A stretch of 64,000 bases of DNA from Pyxidicoccus xibeiensis (GTDB taxonomy: Bacteria > Myxococcota > Myxococcia > Myxococcales > Myxococcaceae): positions 496,001-560,000 of the forward strand of contig NZ_JAJVKV010000005.1 in NCBI RefSeq assembly GCF_024198175.1, read 5' to 3'. Position numbers and translations under genes: made by a program. Positions within the stretch are counted from its first letter, which is position 1, and each line of letters starts with the position of its first letter. The notes beneath the pieces were generated by a model. It worked only from the letters and a program-made list of their open reading frames with translations. It was not told the origin of the DNA and searched no databases. Positions 43,763 to 62,337 of this stretch are shown piece by piece.

Positions 43763-44544
43763 TGCATTGGATGAAGAACGCGGTGACCTGCTGCCTCGTG
43801 GGGCTGCTCGGGGGAGCGGTGGGCTGCAGCGGTGGGGGCGGCGGAGGAGGTGGGGGCGGCGAGCAGGCCGAGGGCTACATGACGGGCCGGGCCGTCGATG
43901 CCCGGGGCACGCCCCTGGCAGGCGTGAAGGTCTGGGCGGACAACACGCTGCTCTACAACACCAACGCGGGAGCCACGACGGGCACGGACGGCACGTACCG
44001 CATCGACGTGCGCCAGCCCGCGGGCACCTGGCACGCCAGCGCCACCCTGCAGCGGCAGTACAACGGCAGGTCCTACACCTTCGACCTGGACCCGAGCGAC
44101 GACAGCGTGTTCGCGGGCAACGCCGGGGCCGTGCGCAACTTCACCTGGAGGCTCTCGGGCAAGCGGCCCGAGCTCGGCAGCTATGGGGGCTTCGTCGTGG
44201 CGTACGTGAGCCAGCTCCTGGACCCAGCGGACCCGAGCCGGGGCATCGACTCCGAAGACATCGAGCTGACCCTCACCCCGGACGGAAAGCTCGTGGATGG
44301 TAGCGACGGGGCGCCCATCACGAAGAAGCTGGCGCGGACGGGAGATGGCGACGCCGTGGAGGATGTGCCCGTCGGCCGGTACCGCATCACCGCGCGCTAC
44401 GTCCAGGAGGGCAAGGCCCCCCGGCCCATGCAGGTCCGGGTCCGTGACACTGGCGAACCTGCCAGCTCCGTGACGGCCGACTTCGAGACGGTGGTGGGCA
44501 GCGCGCAGCGGATCGAGCTCGAGCTCCAACTGCCGGAGGACTGA
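43762..44544 (+). CDS. Lipoprotein with carboxypeptidase-regulatory-like domain
   Basis: Encodes 260 aa. The signal peptide LVGLLGGAVGC has a lipobox, followed by a run of 10 Gly as a linker. The mature domain (YMTGRAVDARGTPLAGVKVW, TTGTDGTYRIDVRQPAGTWH, VPVGRYRITARYVQEG) is a beta-sandwich of the CarboxypepD_reg/SdrB type often seen at bacterial surfaces. It probably binds something outside the outer membrane or serves as a spacer. The ATG at 43762 overlaps the stop of the small upstream ORF. It is close to the LuxR gene and could be its target. Confidence 0.75.
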   Translation: MHWMKNAVTCCLVGLLGGAVGCSGGGGGGGGGGEQAEGYMTGRAVDARGTPLAGVKVWADNTLLYNTNAGATTGTDGTYRIDVRQPAGTWHASATLQRQYNGRSYTFDLDPSDDSVFAGNAGAVRNFTWRLSGKRPELGSYGGFVVAYVSQLLDPADPSRGIDSEDIELTLTPDGKLVDGSDGAPITKKLARTGDGDAVEDVPVGRYRITARYVQEGKAPRPMQVRVRDTGEPASSVTADFETVVGSAQRIELELQLPED

Positions 44545-44745
44545 GCCCCCTGCGCGGTGTGGAGGCAGGAGAAAGGCCCGGGAGCGCATCGCGCGCTTCG
44601 CACCGCGTCCCGGGCTTCGCGTCCACCTCGCTCCGGTGGGAGTGACGTTGGAACATTCCCGGGCTTCCCCTCTACAGCGCAGTGCGTCCAGGGGCTGGCG
44701 GAAGCGGGCACACCCGTTGCTGTGTTCGTCCCTCGGGAGGCGTCC

Positions 44746-45513
44746 ATGAACCCGCTACGCGTCAGCGTCCTCGCAGGGGCCGTCACACTCGCGTCCACCG
44801 GCTGCACCACCACGCTGTACAAGTCGAGTCAGGTCAGTGCCCCGCTCCTGCGCGAGCAGGGTGAGCTGAAAGGCAGCATCAGCCCCAGCAACGTGCAGGT
44901 GGCCTGGTCGCCACGGGCCGGCGTGGGACTGCTGGCCAATGGCTACTACGAGTCCTACGAGGAGGGGCGCCGGGACGCGAACGGGCTGCTCGCGGAGTTG
45001 GGGGGCGGCCTCCATGGCAGCTTCCTGGAGAACGGGGTGTGGGAAGCCTACGGAGGCGTGGGTTACGGACAGTCCACCGCCAGCGACCAGCGCGACGCGG
45101 GTGGCGGTGCCTTCCGGGACGTCGGCTTCACGGCGCGTGGCTTGCGCGCGTTCGTGCAGCCGAACCTGGGCTACGTCACGCCGTACTTCGAGGTGGGCGG
45201 TTCCCTGCGCCTGTCCGCCGTGAAGTACGTCTCGCTGGACGTGGAGGGCTACACGGAGCCGGAGCGCGCGCGGGAGTTCCTCGTGGCCGACGAGGTGACC
45301 GACCCGGTGTGGCTCTTCGCGGAGCCAGCGGTGACCGTGAAGGCCGGCTACAAGTGGGTGAAGGGCTTCGTGCAGCACACCTGGACGCGCAAGCTGGGCG
45401 GCGATGCCCTGCCCCACGAGGAAGACACCACCGTGGTGGGGCTCAGCGTGGACGTGGCCAGCTGGTACCACGACTTCCAGTGGACCCCTGGCGCGTCCTC
45501 CGCTGGCGACTGA
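44746..45513 (+). CDS. Outer-membrane lipoprotein with beta-barrel pattern
   Basis: Encodes 255 aa. GGGAGG precedes the ATG. The signal peptide ends VTLASTGC. The mature part alternates hydrophobic and polar residues in short strands (AGVGLLANGYYESYEEGRRD, LLAELGGGLHGSFLENGVWE, AYGGVGYGQST, RAFVQPNLGYVTPYFEVGGS, VTVKAGYKWVKGFVQHTW) with aromatic girdle residues, as in small porin-like barrels. An N-terminal Cys on such a barrel is unusual but known in myxobacteria. No partner is identified. Confidence 0.7.
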   Translation: MNPLRVSVLAGAVTLASTGCTTTLYKSSQVSAPLLREQGELKGSISPSNVQVAWSPRAGVGLLANGYYESYEEGRRDANGLLAELGGGLHGSFLENGVWEAYGGVGYGQSTASDQRDAGGGAFRDVGFTARGLRAFVQPNLGYVTPYFEVGGSLRLSAVKYVSLDVEGYTEPERAREFLVADEVTDPVWLFAEPAVTVKAGYKWVKGFVQHTWTRKLGGDALPHEEDTTVVGLSVDVASWYHDFQWTPGASSAGD

Positions 45514-45718
45514 CCGGCGGAGGCACGTCCCGTCATCCCGTACGTCGAGCCGTCAGTTCTTCTACACCGGCGGCATGGACGCCATCAGCGACAAGCCGCA
45601 TAAGACCGCCGAGCCGCAGAGCGACTGAGGTGCGTGGCAGGGGGCTGCGGCCCCTTGAAGCGCCGGGTGGGGGAGGGCGGAGCTCCCTTCGCCTGGAGAC
45701 CCGGATGACAGGTGGAAG

Positions 45719-46156
45719 ATGGCCGAGGACATCGAGGAGTTCCGTGAGCTCTGGTCAGGCCCCGAGAGCGGATGGACGCTCCATCGCAGCTACACAGTGC
45801 GCCACAAGCTCTTCGTTCTGCTCGGCCCCACGCCCGTCACGGTGTCGCAACTTCGCGCCTTGCGAATGCTCCCCGGTCCTCTTCAAGAAGTGCCCCATCG
45901 TGACCTCAAGCGCGCCATCCCCGCGGATGGCCGGGTCCTCATCGGCGAGTTCTACGGGCACCTGGTGCGGGACGTTGCAGCGAAGGTGAAGCACCTCGGG
46001 CTGCGGTTCGAGGTCGAGAGTCTCGTCCTCGACTTCTACCTGCCAGTGAACAGCAAGACGGGGCGCTCGTGGCTCATCAAGGATGCCGAGACAGCGCGGC
46101 GAGTCGCAGAGCGAATGATGGCGGCGGGGATGCCCGTTGTTCTCGCAGAGGAATGA
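45719..46156 (+). CDS. Hypothetical protein
   Basis: Encodes 145 aa, cytosolic, mixed alpha/beta (LFVLLGPTPVTVSQLRALRM, RVLIGEFYGHLVRDVAAKVK, DAETARRVAERMMAAGMPVV). ATG 45719 has GGAAG directly upstream. I do not recognise the family; small proteins of this shape often belong to toxin-immunity sets. It stands alone. Confidence 0.6.
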   Translation: MAEDIEEFRELWSGPESGWTLHRSYTVRHKLFVLLGPTPVTVSQLRALRMLPGPLQEVPHRDLKRAIPADGRVLIGEFYGHLVRDVAAKVKHLGLRFEVESLVLDFYLPVNSKTGRSWLIKDAETARRVAERMMAAGMPVVLAEE

Positions 46157-46519
46157 CCAGGACGTCTGCGGTCCGGCCTCCTGGCATTCGTCCCGTCCTT
46201 GATGGCCTGGGCCTCCAGCTTCGCGGCCTCCTCGGGCGTCTTTGCCTGGGCGACGCCGAGCATGTTCCGCGCCCGCGCCAGCTGGTCCTTGTCCAGCTCC
46301 TTCTCCAGCCTGGACAGCAGTGTGGGGATGGAGACGCTGCTGCAGGAGCACCTCGGGGCGGCCCGGGCCGCGTGGCCCACGGTGCCCTCCAGCCCTCACC
46401 CTCAATATGGGTTCAATCCCGCCTATACGCCCTGACGCTTGGATGGCTTTGGAGGATGGCTTACCGTGCGAAGGACGCTGATCCCGATTAACGGGTAGCT
46501 GTTGGCAAAAGGAACTGTC
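46157..46519. other. Gap with a minus-strand coding relic
   Basis: From about 46345 down to 46190 the minus strand reads as a charged helix (SIPTLLSRLEKELDKDQLAR, ARNMLGVAQAKTPEEAAKLE, AQAIKDG), probably the C-terminal end of a lost gene. The rest carries nothing recognisable. The GC dips near 46400-46500, before the small lipoprotein gene. Confidence 0.4.
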
Positions 46520-46825
46520 ATGAAAAGCCTGTCACTCGTCGTCGCGGTTGGCTTCGCGGCCGCGTCGCTCGTCGCCTGCGGCGGAGCTCCCGAGGAGTCC
46601 ATGGAGCCGGCCGAGGTCGCGCAGGAGGACCTCGCCTCGCAGGAGCAGGGCGCCCACAACGGCCAGTGGTGCTTTTCGAATTGCTACAACGGCCTCATCT
46701 ACGCCGGCCCCAACGTGACGCAGAACTGCACCAGCTGGGCGGAGATGGTGTGTCGCCACCGCGGCACCACCCTCTTCAACGCCTACTGGGCGCCGCCGCA
46801 CTACTACGCGGACTACTACCTCTAG
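46520..46825 (+). CDS. Small lipoprotein with Cys/Tyr-rich C-terminus
   Basis: Encodes 101 aa. AAAGGA precedes the ATG. Signal peptide and lipobox: LVVAVGFAAASLVAC. The mature part has four Cys beyond the lipid-bearing one (WCFSNCYNGLIYAGPNVTQN, CTSWAEMVCRHRGTTLF) and ends Tyr-rich (HYYADYYL). Small Cys-rich exported proteins of this size occur in predatory bacteria, but the role here is unknown. The Ser/Glu-rich segment after the lipobox is a spacer. Confidence 0.7.
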   Translation: MKSLSLVVAVGFAAASLVACGGAPEESMEPAEVAQEDLASQEQGAHNGQWCFSNCYNGLIYAGPNVTQNCTSWAEMVCRHRGTTLFNAYWAPPHYYADYYL

Positions 46826-47255
46826 GCTGTCCTGCGCGGCCCGCCCGGAAAGGCCAGGCGGGTCGCGGTGCTTTCGTCGGCACTGCGCGCTGATGCTCCA
46901 GGGGGAGCAGCGTGCCGCCAACGGCTCGTCCGGGCCGGGAGCCACGGGAGGACGCAGGGACGCGAGGTCCAACACCTCCGCCATGGCCGCGACCAGGCGA
47001 GATGGCACGAAGGCCACGAGGTCCGAGTGGGCCGCCACCTGGAGGGCCTGGAGATGACGGTGAAGGGTTCGCCACCGCGGCAGCGTGCTCGCGTGGGGCA
47101 CCCCGAGGAGAAGGGGCGTCTACTCGACTACCGCCATGGCCGAGCCCAGTTGCTTTGAGCGAGGCGGCGCGACGTTTCCGCCTCCGGTTGCGAAGCTCGA
47201 CAGGGAGTAGGCCCCCACCAACAGCGTCATCTGGATTCCGGGTTAGAATTGGGCC
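46826..47255. other. 430-bp gap with a possible LysR relic on the minus strand
   Basis: From about 47105 to 46840 the minus strand reads LHRHLQALQVAAHSDLVAFV, PSRLVAAMAEVLDLASLRPP and later WSISAQCRRKHRDP, which resembles the C-terminal effector domain of LysR regulators (AARSDLVATVP-like, then the PPxxP and W...H block). No start, HTH or full domain remains. I see no other feature. Confidence 0.4.
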
Positions 47256-47657
47256 ATGCAGCCCCACTCGCTCCCGAGTTGTCCCAGGTGTGCTGGAGTC
47301 GTCACCATCAAGAGTCATCCCGGGCTCGTCACCGAGGCGGCCTGCTCCGCGTGCGAATGGACGGAGTGGTCCCACTATTCGCTTCCGGCCGAGGCGCTTT
47401 ACGGGTCCATCATTCCCCGGGGGAGCGTAGTCATCGAGTGCAGTTCCTTACCGCCGGGGGCGCGCGACGCACTCGCGATGCGAAGACTCGTCGAGCCGTT
47501 CCGGAATCTTTCCATTCCAGAAGTGCGCGCTCGGCTTGGGAGCCAGAGCTACTGGGTGTTCAAGGACCTCACCCTCAGTGCCGCACGAGCCCTCTGCCAG
47601 GAGGCTCACGGACTTGGCCTTCAAGCCCGCATGGAGTTCCCAGAAGGGAGCACGTAA
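47256..47657 (+). CDS. Hypothetical zinc-ribbon protein
   Basis: Encodes 133 aa. CPRCAGVVTIKSHPGL followed by CSACEWTEW gives a CxxC...CxxC zinc-ribbon pair near the N-terminus. The C-terminal helix-rich part (PFRNLSIPEVRARLGS, FKDLTLSAARALCQEAHGLG) resembles the L7/L12 C-terminal fold found in some small myxobacterial proteins. No ribosome-binding site stands out. Upstream TTAGAAT at 47243 could be part of a promoter. Its function is unknown. Confidence 0.55.
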   Translation: MQPHSLPSCPRCAGVVTIKSHPGLVTEAACSACEWTEWSHYSLPAEALYGSIIPRGSVVIECSSLPPGARDALAMRRLVEPFRNLSIPEVRARLGSQSYWVFKDLTLSAARALCQEAHGLGLQARMEFPEGST

Positions 47658-47954
47658 GCACCTGCAACTCGAAGTCCGGTTGACGCACGCCGTTGACCAG
47701 AAGTCGTCCCATGCTTCGACCAGGGACGGCGTCCAATGATTGGCGGAAGACCTTGTCGCTGGATGAGCTGTGCCGCTTGAGGAGAGCCAGATGCCAGCTT
47801 CCCAAAAGCCATCCACCGGGAGTCCCTCTCAATCTGCCGCAACGGGATGCGCAAATTGCGCCTGTAGCAATCCGGCGGTGACCGCCCTCGAGTCAGAGTT
47901 GTTCCAGCCGGAGTTGCTGCAAGAGGTGACTCGCGGAAAGGACCGGCTCGCCGC
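47658..47954. other. Gap before the amidohydrolase remnant
   Basis: No gene with convincing coding features. Several short frames in both directions have mixed codon use, so this is probably degraded DNA. Confidence 0.4.
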
Positions 47955-48494
47955 CACCGCATCGAGCACTGCTCGTTGCTGACGTCCGATCAGATCCAGA
48001 CGATGAAGAAGCAGGGCATTTCGCCCAGCTTCCTCATCGGGCATGTGAGCTATTGGGGATACGCCTTCAACCAGATCATCTTCAAGGAGAAGGCAGTGCG
48101 CCTCGACCTCTGCCGCTCCGCGCTCGACGCCGGGATGCGGATTTCGTTCCACAGCGACTGTGAGGTGAGTCCGCTGGGGCCGTTGCGGATGATGGAACAG
48201 TCCATCACCCGCATCATGGAGGCAGCCCCCGCGCAGGGAGCCACCCCACCCGTGCTGAACCCCGCGGAGTGCCTCACCCACGAGCAGGCCCTGCGGGCCG
48301 CCACCTACGATGCGGCCTGGCAGTGCTACGCCGACGCGTGGGTGGGCTCCCTGGAGGCTGGCCATTTCGCCGACTTCGTCATCCTGGGCCAGGACCCGCT
48401 CACCCTGACCGACAGTTACCTGAAGATGCGCGACATCCCCGTCCTGGAGACCTGGACGGGTGGCGTCTGCGTGTACACGGGGCAGGGGAGGTGA
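47955..48494 (+). pseudogene. YtcJ-like amidohydrolase, C-terminal fragment
   Basis: The sequence HRIEHCSLL starts near 47955 and continues as a clean 170-residue C-terminus (PSFLIGHVSYWGYAFNQIIF, MRISFHSDCEVSPLGPLRMM, LTHEQALRAATYDAAWQCYA, EAGHFADFVILGQDPLTLTD) of the Amidohydro_3 (YtcJ) family. The N-terminal 350 residues, including HxH and other metal ligands, are missing, so it is not functional. It lies 450 bp before the NRPS. Confidence 0.8.
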
Positions 48495-48941
48495 GGAGCT
48501 GAGCCGGGGCATGCGCTGGACACAGGCTCCTCACCGCCGAGAAGGAGCCGATTCTCATCAACGTTTCCTCACAAACTGCGAAGAGTGCGGGCGCCCCTGC
48601 TTCCTGGGCATGACCGACCATGCAATGCAGGGCGCGCTGTCGTGACGTGCAGCGCTGGGGTGTTTCACCGAGGGCACGTCATCATCGGCTCCCTCAAGTG
48701 GGGACGGAGGCGGGCGCACAGAAGGAGAGCCTCTCGTTGGCCGCGACGACCTGGTGCTGGGACATCACCCGGCTTCATGGCCCGGCGAAGGGGACGTACT
48801 TCCTGGCTTCTCCGTTCCGCCTTCAGGACCCCGGCACAGTAGTGTTAGTCAGTTCCTGTTCCCACCGAAGCGCTGGAGCAGGGCGGGCGCGGTGCGACCG
48901 CCGCCCGCCCCGTTCCGCCGGGGAGCCTGGAGCGTTGTCTC
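48495..48941. other. 447-bp gap before the NRPS gene
   Basis: Contains short frames only (one ends in SHQRFLTNCEECGRPCFLGM on the plus strand, possibly a relic). The last 100 bp hold an AT-richer island (around 48838-48862, GTAGTGTTAGTCAG) that may be the NRPS promoter region, though no clean -35/-10 pair is evident. Confidence 0.4.
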
Positions 48942-59380
<10,439 letters not shown>

Positions 59381-59381
<1 letters not shown>

Positions 59382-59421
59382 CGCCGGCCCGCGGGTGGCC
59401 GGCGCCCCTGCTCAGGGCGCC
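59381..59421. terminator. Hairpins between the NRPS and the convergent gene
   Basis: GCGCCGGCC (59381-59389) with GGCCGGCGC (59397-59405), and the overlapping GGCGCCC (59401-59407) with GGGCGCC (59415-59421). They lie at the NRPS stop and the end of the convergent nucleotidyltransferase gene, so they could stop transcription from both sides. Confidence 0.65.
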
Positions 59422-60449
59422 GGCTGCCGCTGGGGGGCGCCGTACTGCTCCAGCCGGCGAAGCGACTCGCGGGCGGCCTCGCGCAGCGCCTCCTCCGGCG
59501 ACTCCTCCAGTTGCCTCAGCGCAGCGGGCACCTCGTCGCCGGGGTAGAGGATTTCTCCCAGGCGCCGGGCCGCCAGCACCCGGTCCGCCACCTCGCCACG
59601 CTGCACTTCGGCCAGCAGGTAGTCCCGATACCCGGCGAGGAAGTGGTTCTCCGCCTCCAGCATCCGCGCGCAGAGCCTGCGCAGGTGCTCGCGGTCGGCG
59701 GGGGCTTGAGGCACCCGGTAGCCCCAGCGCTGGCGGCAGGCGTAGATGTCCTGGAACAGGGGCGTCCACGCGTCATTGACGTGCTGGCGGTGCGCCTCGA
59801 AGGTCTTGCGCTTGGTGGCGGAATACTCGCCTGCCCGCGCGACACTGGCCGCCGCGAGCCAGCCGGCCAGGGTGACGAGCTCCTTGATGCCCCGGTGCAG
59901 GTTGCCCTGGGCGTCCATGGCCTCGCGGTAGTCGTAGCCGTAGAGCTCGCCCCGCCGGTCCGGGTAGTCGAGCGGGTAGCGCAGCGGTTCGCCCTCGCTC
60001 CGGGCCCGGGCGCGCTCCAGGAACATGTAGGGCCGGTGCATGCAGAAGCGCAGCCATCGCTCCTGGGCCATCAGCGGAACACGCTCCCGGATGTCCTCTC
60101 CCGCCAGCAGCAGGGAGCTCAGCTTGAGTCTGACCTCGCCCTGCGCCTGGAGCTGCGCCTCGTCCACCACGCTCACGTCCAGGGGGACCCGGGCCAGCGA
60201 GCCGAGATAGTGGCGGGCGCGCTCGCAGCCCTCACGCTCGCCCTCCAGGAACCCGTCCTTGAAGACCACCGTCAGGTCCAGATCGCTTTCCTCCACCGCC
60301 TCACCCGTCACGTGGGTTCCCAGCAGGTAGCAGGCCCGGAGGCGGCCCGGGAAGAGCATCTGGTACAGGCCCACGACGCCGAAGAGGACGGAGTTGATCT
60401 GCATGTCCTCCGTCATGCCGACCAGTGGGAGCTCTTCATCCAACAACAT
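59412..60449 (-). CDS. Nucleotidyltransferase-fold protein with HEAT-like C-terminus
   Basis: Encodes 345 aa. CYLLGTHVTGEAVEESDLDLTVVF contains G-T...D-L-D, the (G-S/G-T)...DxD pattern of the nucleotidyltransferase superfamily, with a third acid in LDVSVVDE. This part is N-terminal. Residues 115-270 are helical (HRGIKELVTLAGWLAAASVA), and the end shows HEAT-like helices (ADRVLAARRLGEILYPGDEV, AALRQLEESPEEALREAARE). In the family, aminoglycoside-type enzymes transfer NMP to a hydroxyl, and others act on proteins. In this position it may tailor or inactivate the peptide, or confer self-resistance; neither is shown. GAGG precedes ATG 60449. Confidence 0.72.
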   Translation of the reverse strand: MLLDEELPLVGMTEDMQINSVLFGVVGLYQMLFPGRLRACYLLGTHVTGEAVEESDLDLTVVFKDGFLEGEREGCERARHYLGSLARVPLDVSVVDEAQLQAQGEVRLKLSSLLLAGEDIRERVPLMAQERWLRFCMHRPYMFLERARARSEGEPLRYPLDYPDRRGELYGYDYREAMDAQGNLHRGIKELVTLAGWLAAASVARAGEYSATKRKTFEAHRQHVNDAWTPLFQDIYACRQRWGYRVPQAPADREHLRRLCARMLEAENHFLAGYRDYLLAEVQRGEVADRVLAARRLGEILYPGDEVPAALRQLEESPEEALREAARESLRRLEQYGAPQRQPAP

Positions 60450-60541
60450 GTGGGTTCCTCATCTCTTGCAACCCTCCCGCAGGGAGGGCGGGGCACGTGG
60501 CACGTTCGTCCATCCGAGACATGTCTTGACGCGCGGGCCGG

Positions 60542-62134
60542 TCAGCGCAGGAAGTGCTCGGCCTGACCGTAGGGCATGTCCGCGTGGATGCCATTCTCGC
60601 GGCACCAGGCGATGAGCTTCCGGGACTCGACGAGCTGCGGCGAGTTCTCGTGGTAGCCCATCACCATGACGTGGCCCAGCCAGGGCTCGCGGCCCATGGC
60701 GTAGACGTGGACCTGGCCGGGCTTCAGCCGCCGTGCGAGCTCAATGGCGCGCGCGGCGTTGGAGCCGTTGAGCCGCCGCGACTGGTCCATCTTCCGCTGG
60801 AGCGGCGCGGGCAGCAGCGGGCCGTACATCCAGCTGAGCGGGCCGCCCTCGGACTCCATGCCCAGCCACATCATGTCGATGGCGCCCACCTCCCGGTGGA
60901 CGTGTTCGTACAGGCGGGGCTCCAGGGCATTGGAGTCCGCCGCCATCAGCAGCGTCTTGCCCTCCAGCCGGACGAGGTGCGCCAGCTTGGCCTGGATGTT
61001 GAGGTCGCCGTGCTCGCCGATGAAGGGCAGGCCGATGAGCTCTCCGCCGGGGATGGGGAGTGACTCCAGCTCCGACAGGGCCACCACGTTCTGGAAGCCG
61101 AGCTGCTGGAGCATCAGCTTGAGGGACGGGTCCGCCAGCCCGCCGCCGCTGCTGGCCGGCACCACGACGGTGCCGATGCGGTGCCGCAGCTGGAGCAGCG
61201 GCTCGAACATCAGGTGGTCCGCGTGGCCGTGGGTGATGAGGACGTAGTCGATGCGCTCTGGCAGGTCCGCGTACGTGTAGCGCGGCAGGTCCGACGGGAC
61301 GTCGTAGCTGATGACCGGGTCGGTGAGCAGGCTGACCTGGCGCGACTCGATGAGCACGCACGCGTGGCCGAAGTACCGGACGCGGACGCCCTCGCCGTCG
61401 TAGCGGGGCGCGGGGCGCGGGGGCTGCTCGGTGAAGAACGAGGCGAAGGTGTCATGGTCCTTCGCTTCGATGGCCAGCGCTTCCCGCACGGGCGCCACGG
61501 GGCCGGGCTGGTGGCGCATGGCGAAGAGGCGGTCGATGGCCTCGCTGCGGTAGGGCACCTTCGCCATCAGGCTGCCGTCCGTCGTGTCCAGCCGGGGCGT
61601 GCTGAAGACATACGGCCGCGCGTCCTTGTGGACGAGCCGCATGGACAGGCTCTGCGACGACGTGCGGTGGAAGGGGCTGCGGTAGAGCAGGGGCTCGAAG
61701 AAGCGCGGCGAGGCGCGGTTCTTCAGGTCATACGTCAGCTCCACGTAGCCGCGCAGCACGTCGGGGACCCGGGGGTACAGCTCCTCCAGCGAGAAGCCCT
61801 CCGCCGAGTCCAGCAGCGCGTCCAGCTCCAGCACGGCGCGGGCGTACTCGAGCGACAGCGCCTCCTCCCGCACCGTCCGCTCCAGCAGCGCCTTGATGTC
61901 GCCCAGCCGGTCCACGCCGTGGTTGATGTACGGGCCACCCTGGAGCGCGGGGCTCTTCAGCGCCGCCACGTGGATGGCGGGATTGGCCACGAAGGACTCC
62001 ATGATCTTCACATGGAGGTTGGCCACGAACAGCGGCGCCGTCATGGGCGAGGCCAGGAACCACCATGCGTACCACTGGTTGTAGAGGGGCTCGGCGACGA
62101 CGTTCTGCTTCAGGTACAGCTCAGGTTGGGACAT
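60542..62134 (-). CDS. CmlA-type diiron beta-hydroxylase acting on NRPS carrier
   Basis: Encodes 530 aa (CmlA is 532). Residues 1-240 form the distinctive N-terminal domain (WYAWWFLASPMTAPLFVANL, LPERIDYVLITHGHADHLMF). The MBL-like domain carries H302-x-H304-x-D306-H307, E374 (IGEHGDLNI), D400 (LLMAADSNAL) and H488 (WLGHVMVMG). Compared with the CmlA ligands as I remember them (H305, H307, D309, H310, E377, D403, H491), each lies three residues earlier, so the diiron site appears complete. CmlA hydroxylates the beta carbon of carrier-bound L-p-aminophenylalanine. The adjacent NRPS aromatic module makes the same reaction likely here. The start follows GGGGAG with seven bases spacing. Transcription is convergent with the NRPS. 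Confidence 0.85.
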   Translation of the reverse strand: MSQPELYLKQNVVAEPLYNQWYAWWFLASPMTAPLFVANLHVKIMESFVANPAIHVAALKSPALQGGPYINHGVDRLGDIKALLERTVREEALSLEYARAVLELDALLDSAEGFSLEELYPRVPDVLRGYVELTYDLKNRASPRFFEPLLYRSPFHRTSSQSLSMRLVHKDARPYVFSTPRLDTTDGSLMAKVPYRSEAIDRLFAMRHQPGPVAPVREALAIEAKDHDTFASFFTEQPPRPAPRYDGEGVRVRYFGHACVLIESRQVSLLTDPVISYDVPSDLPRYTYADLPERIDYVLITHGHADHLMFEPLLQLRHRIGTVVVPASSGGGLADPSLKLMLQQLGFQNVVALSELESLPIPGGELIGLPFIGEHGDLNIQAKLAHLVRLEGKTLLMAADSNALEPRLYEHVHREVGAIDMMWLGMESEGGPLSWMYGPLLPAPLQRKMDQSRRLNGSNAARAIELARRLKPGQVHVYAMGREPWLGHVMVMGYHENSPQLVESRKLIAWCRENGIHADMPYGQAEHFLR

Positions 62135-62337
62135 CTCTTGCTCCCCGGACGATTCCGGCTCCGGCCCTCCGCTGGCCGTCCCCGGGTTCACGCGGGGTGA
62201 CAGGCGAGCAGGTTCAAGGCCTCGGGCCTCATTGTGACGTATTCCGGACGTTCCGGCAGGCACGAAAGTTCCCGGGCGCCCCCGTCACCTGGATGGAGGC
62301 AGGCGAAAGGTGCTGGCGGAGCGGAGCCTCCGGGTCG

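Noticed and set aside
47693-47881. Short plus-strand frame that looked like a transposase end
   Set aside because: No recognisable motif, poor codon bias and no terminal repeats.
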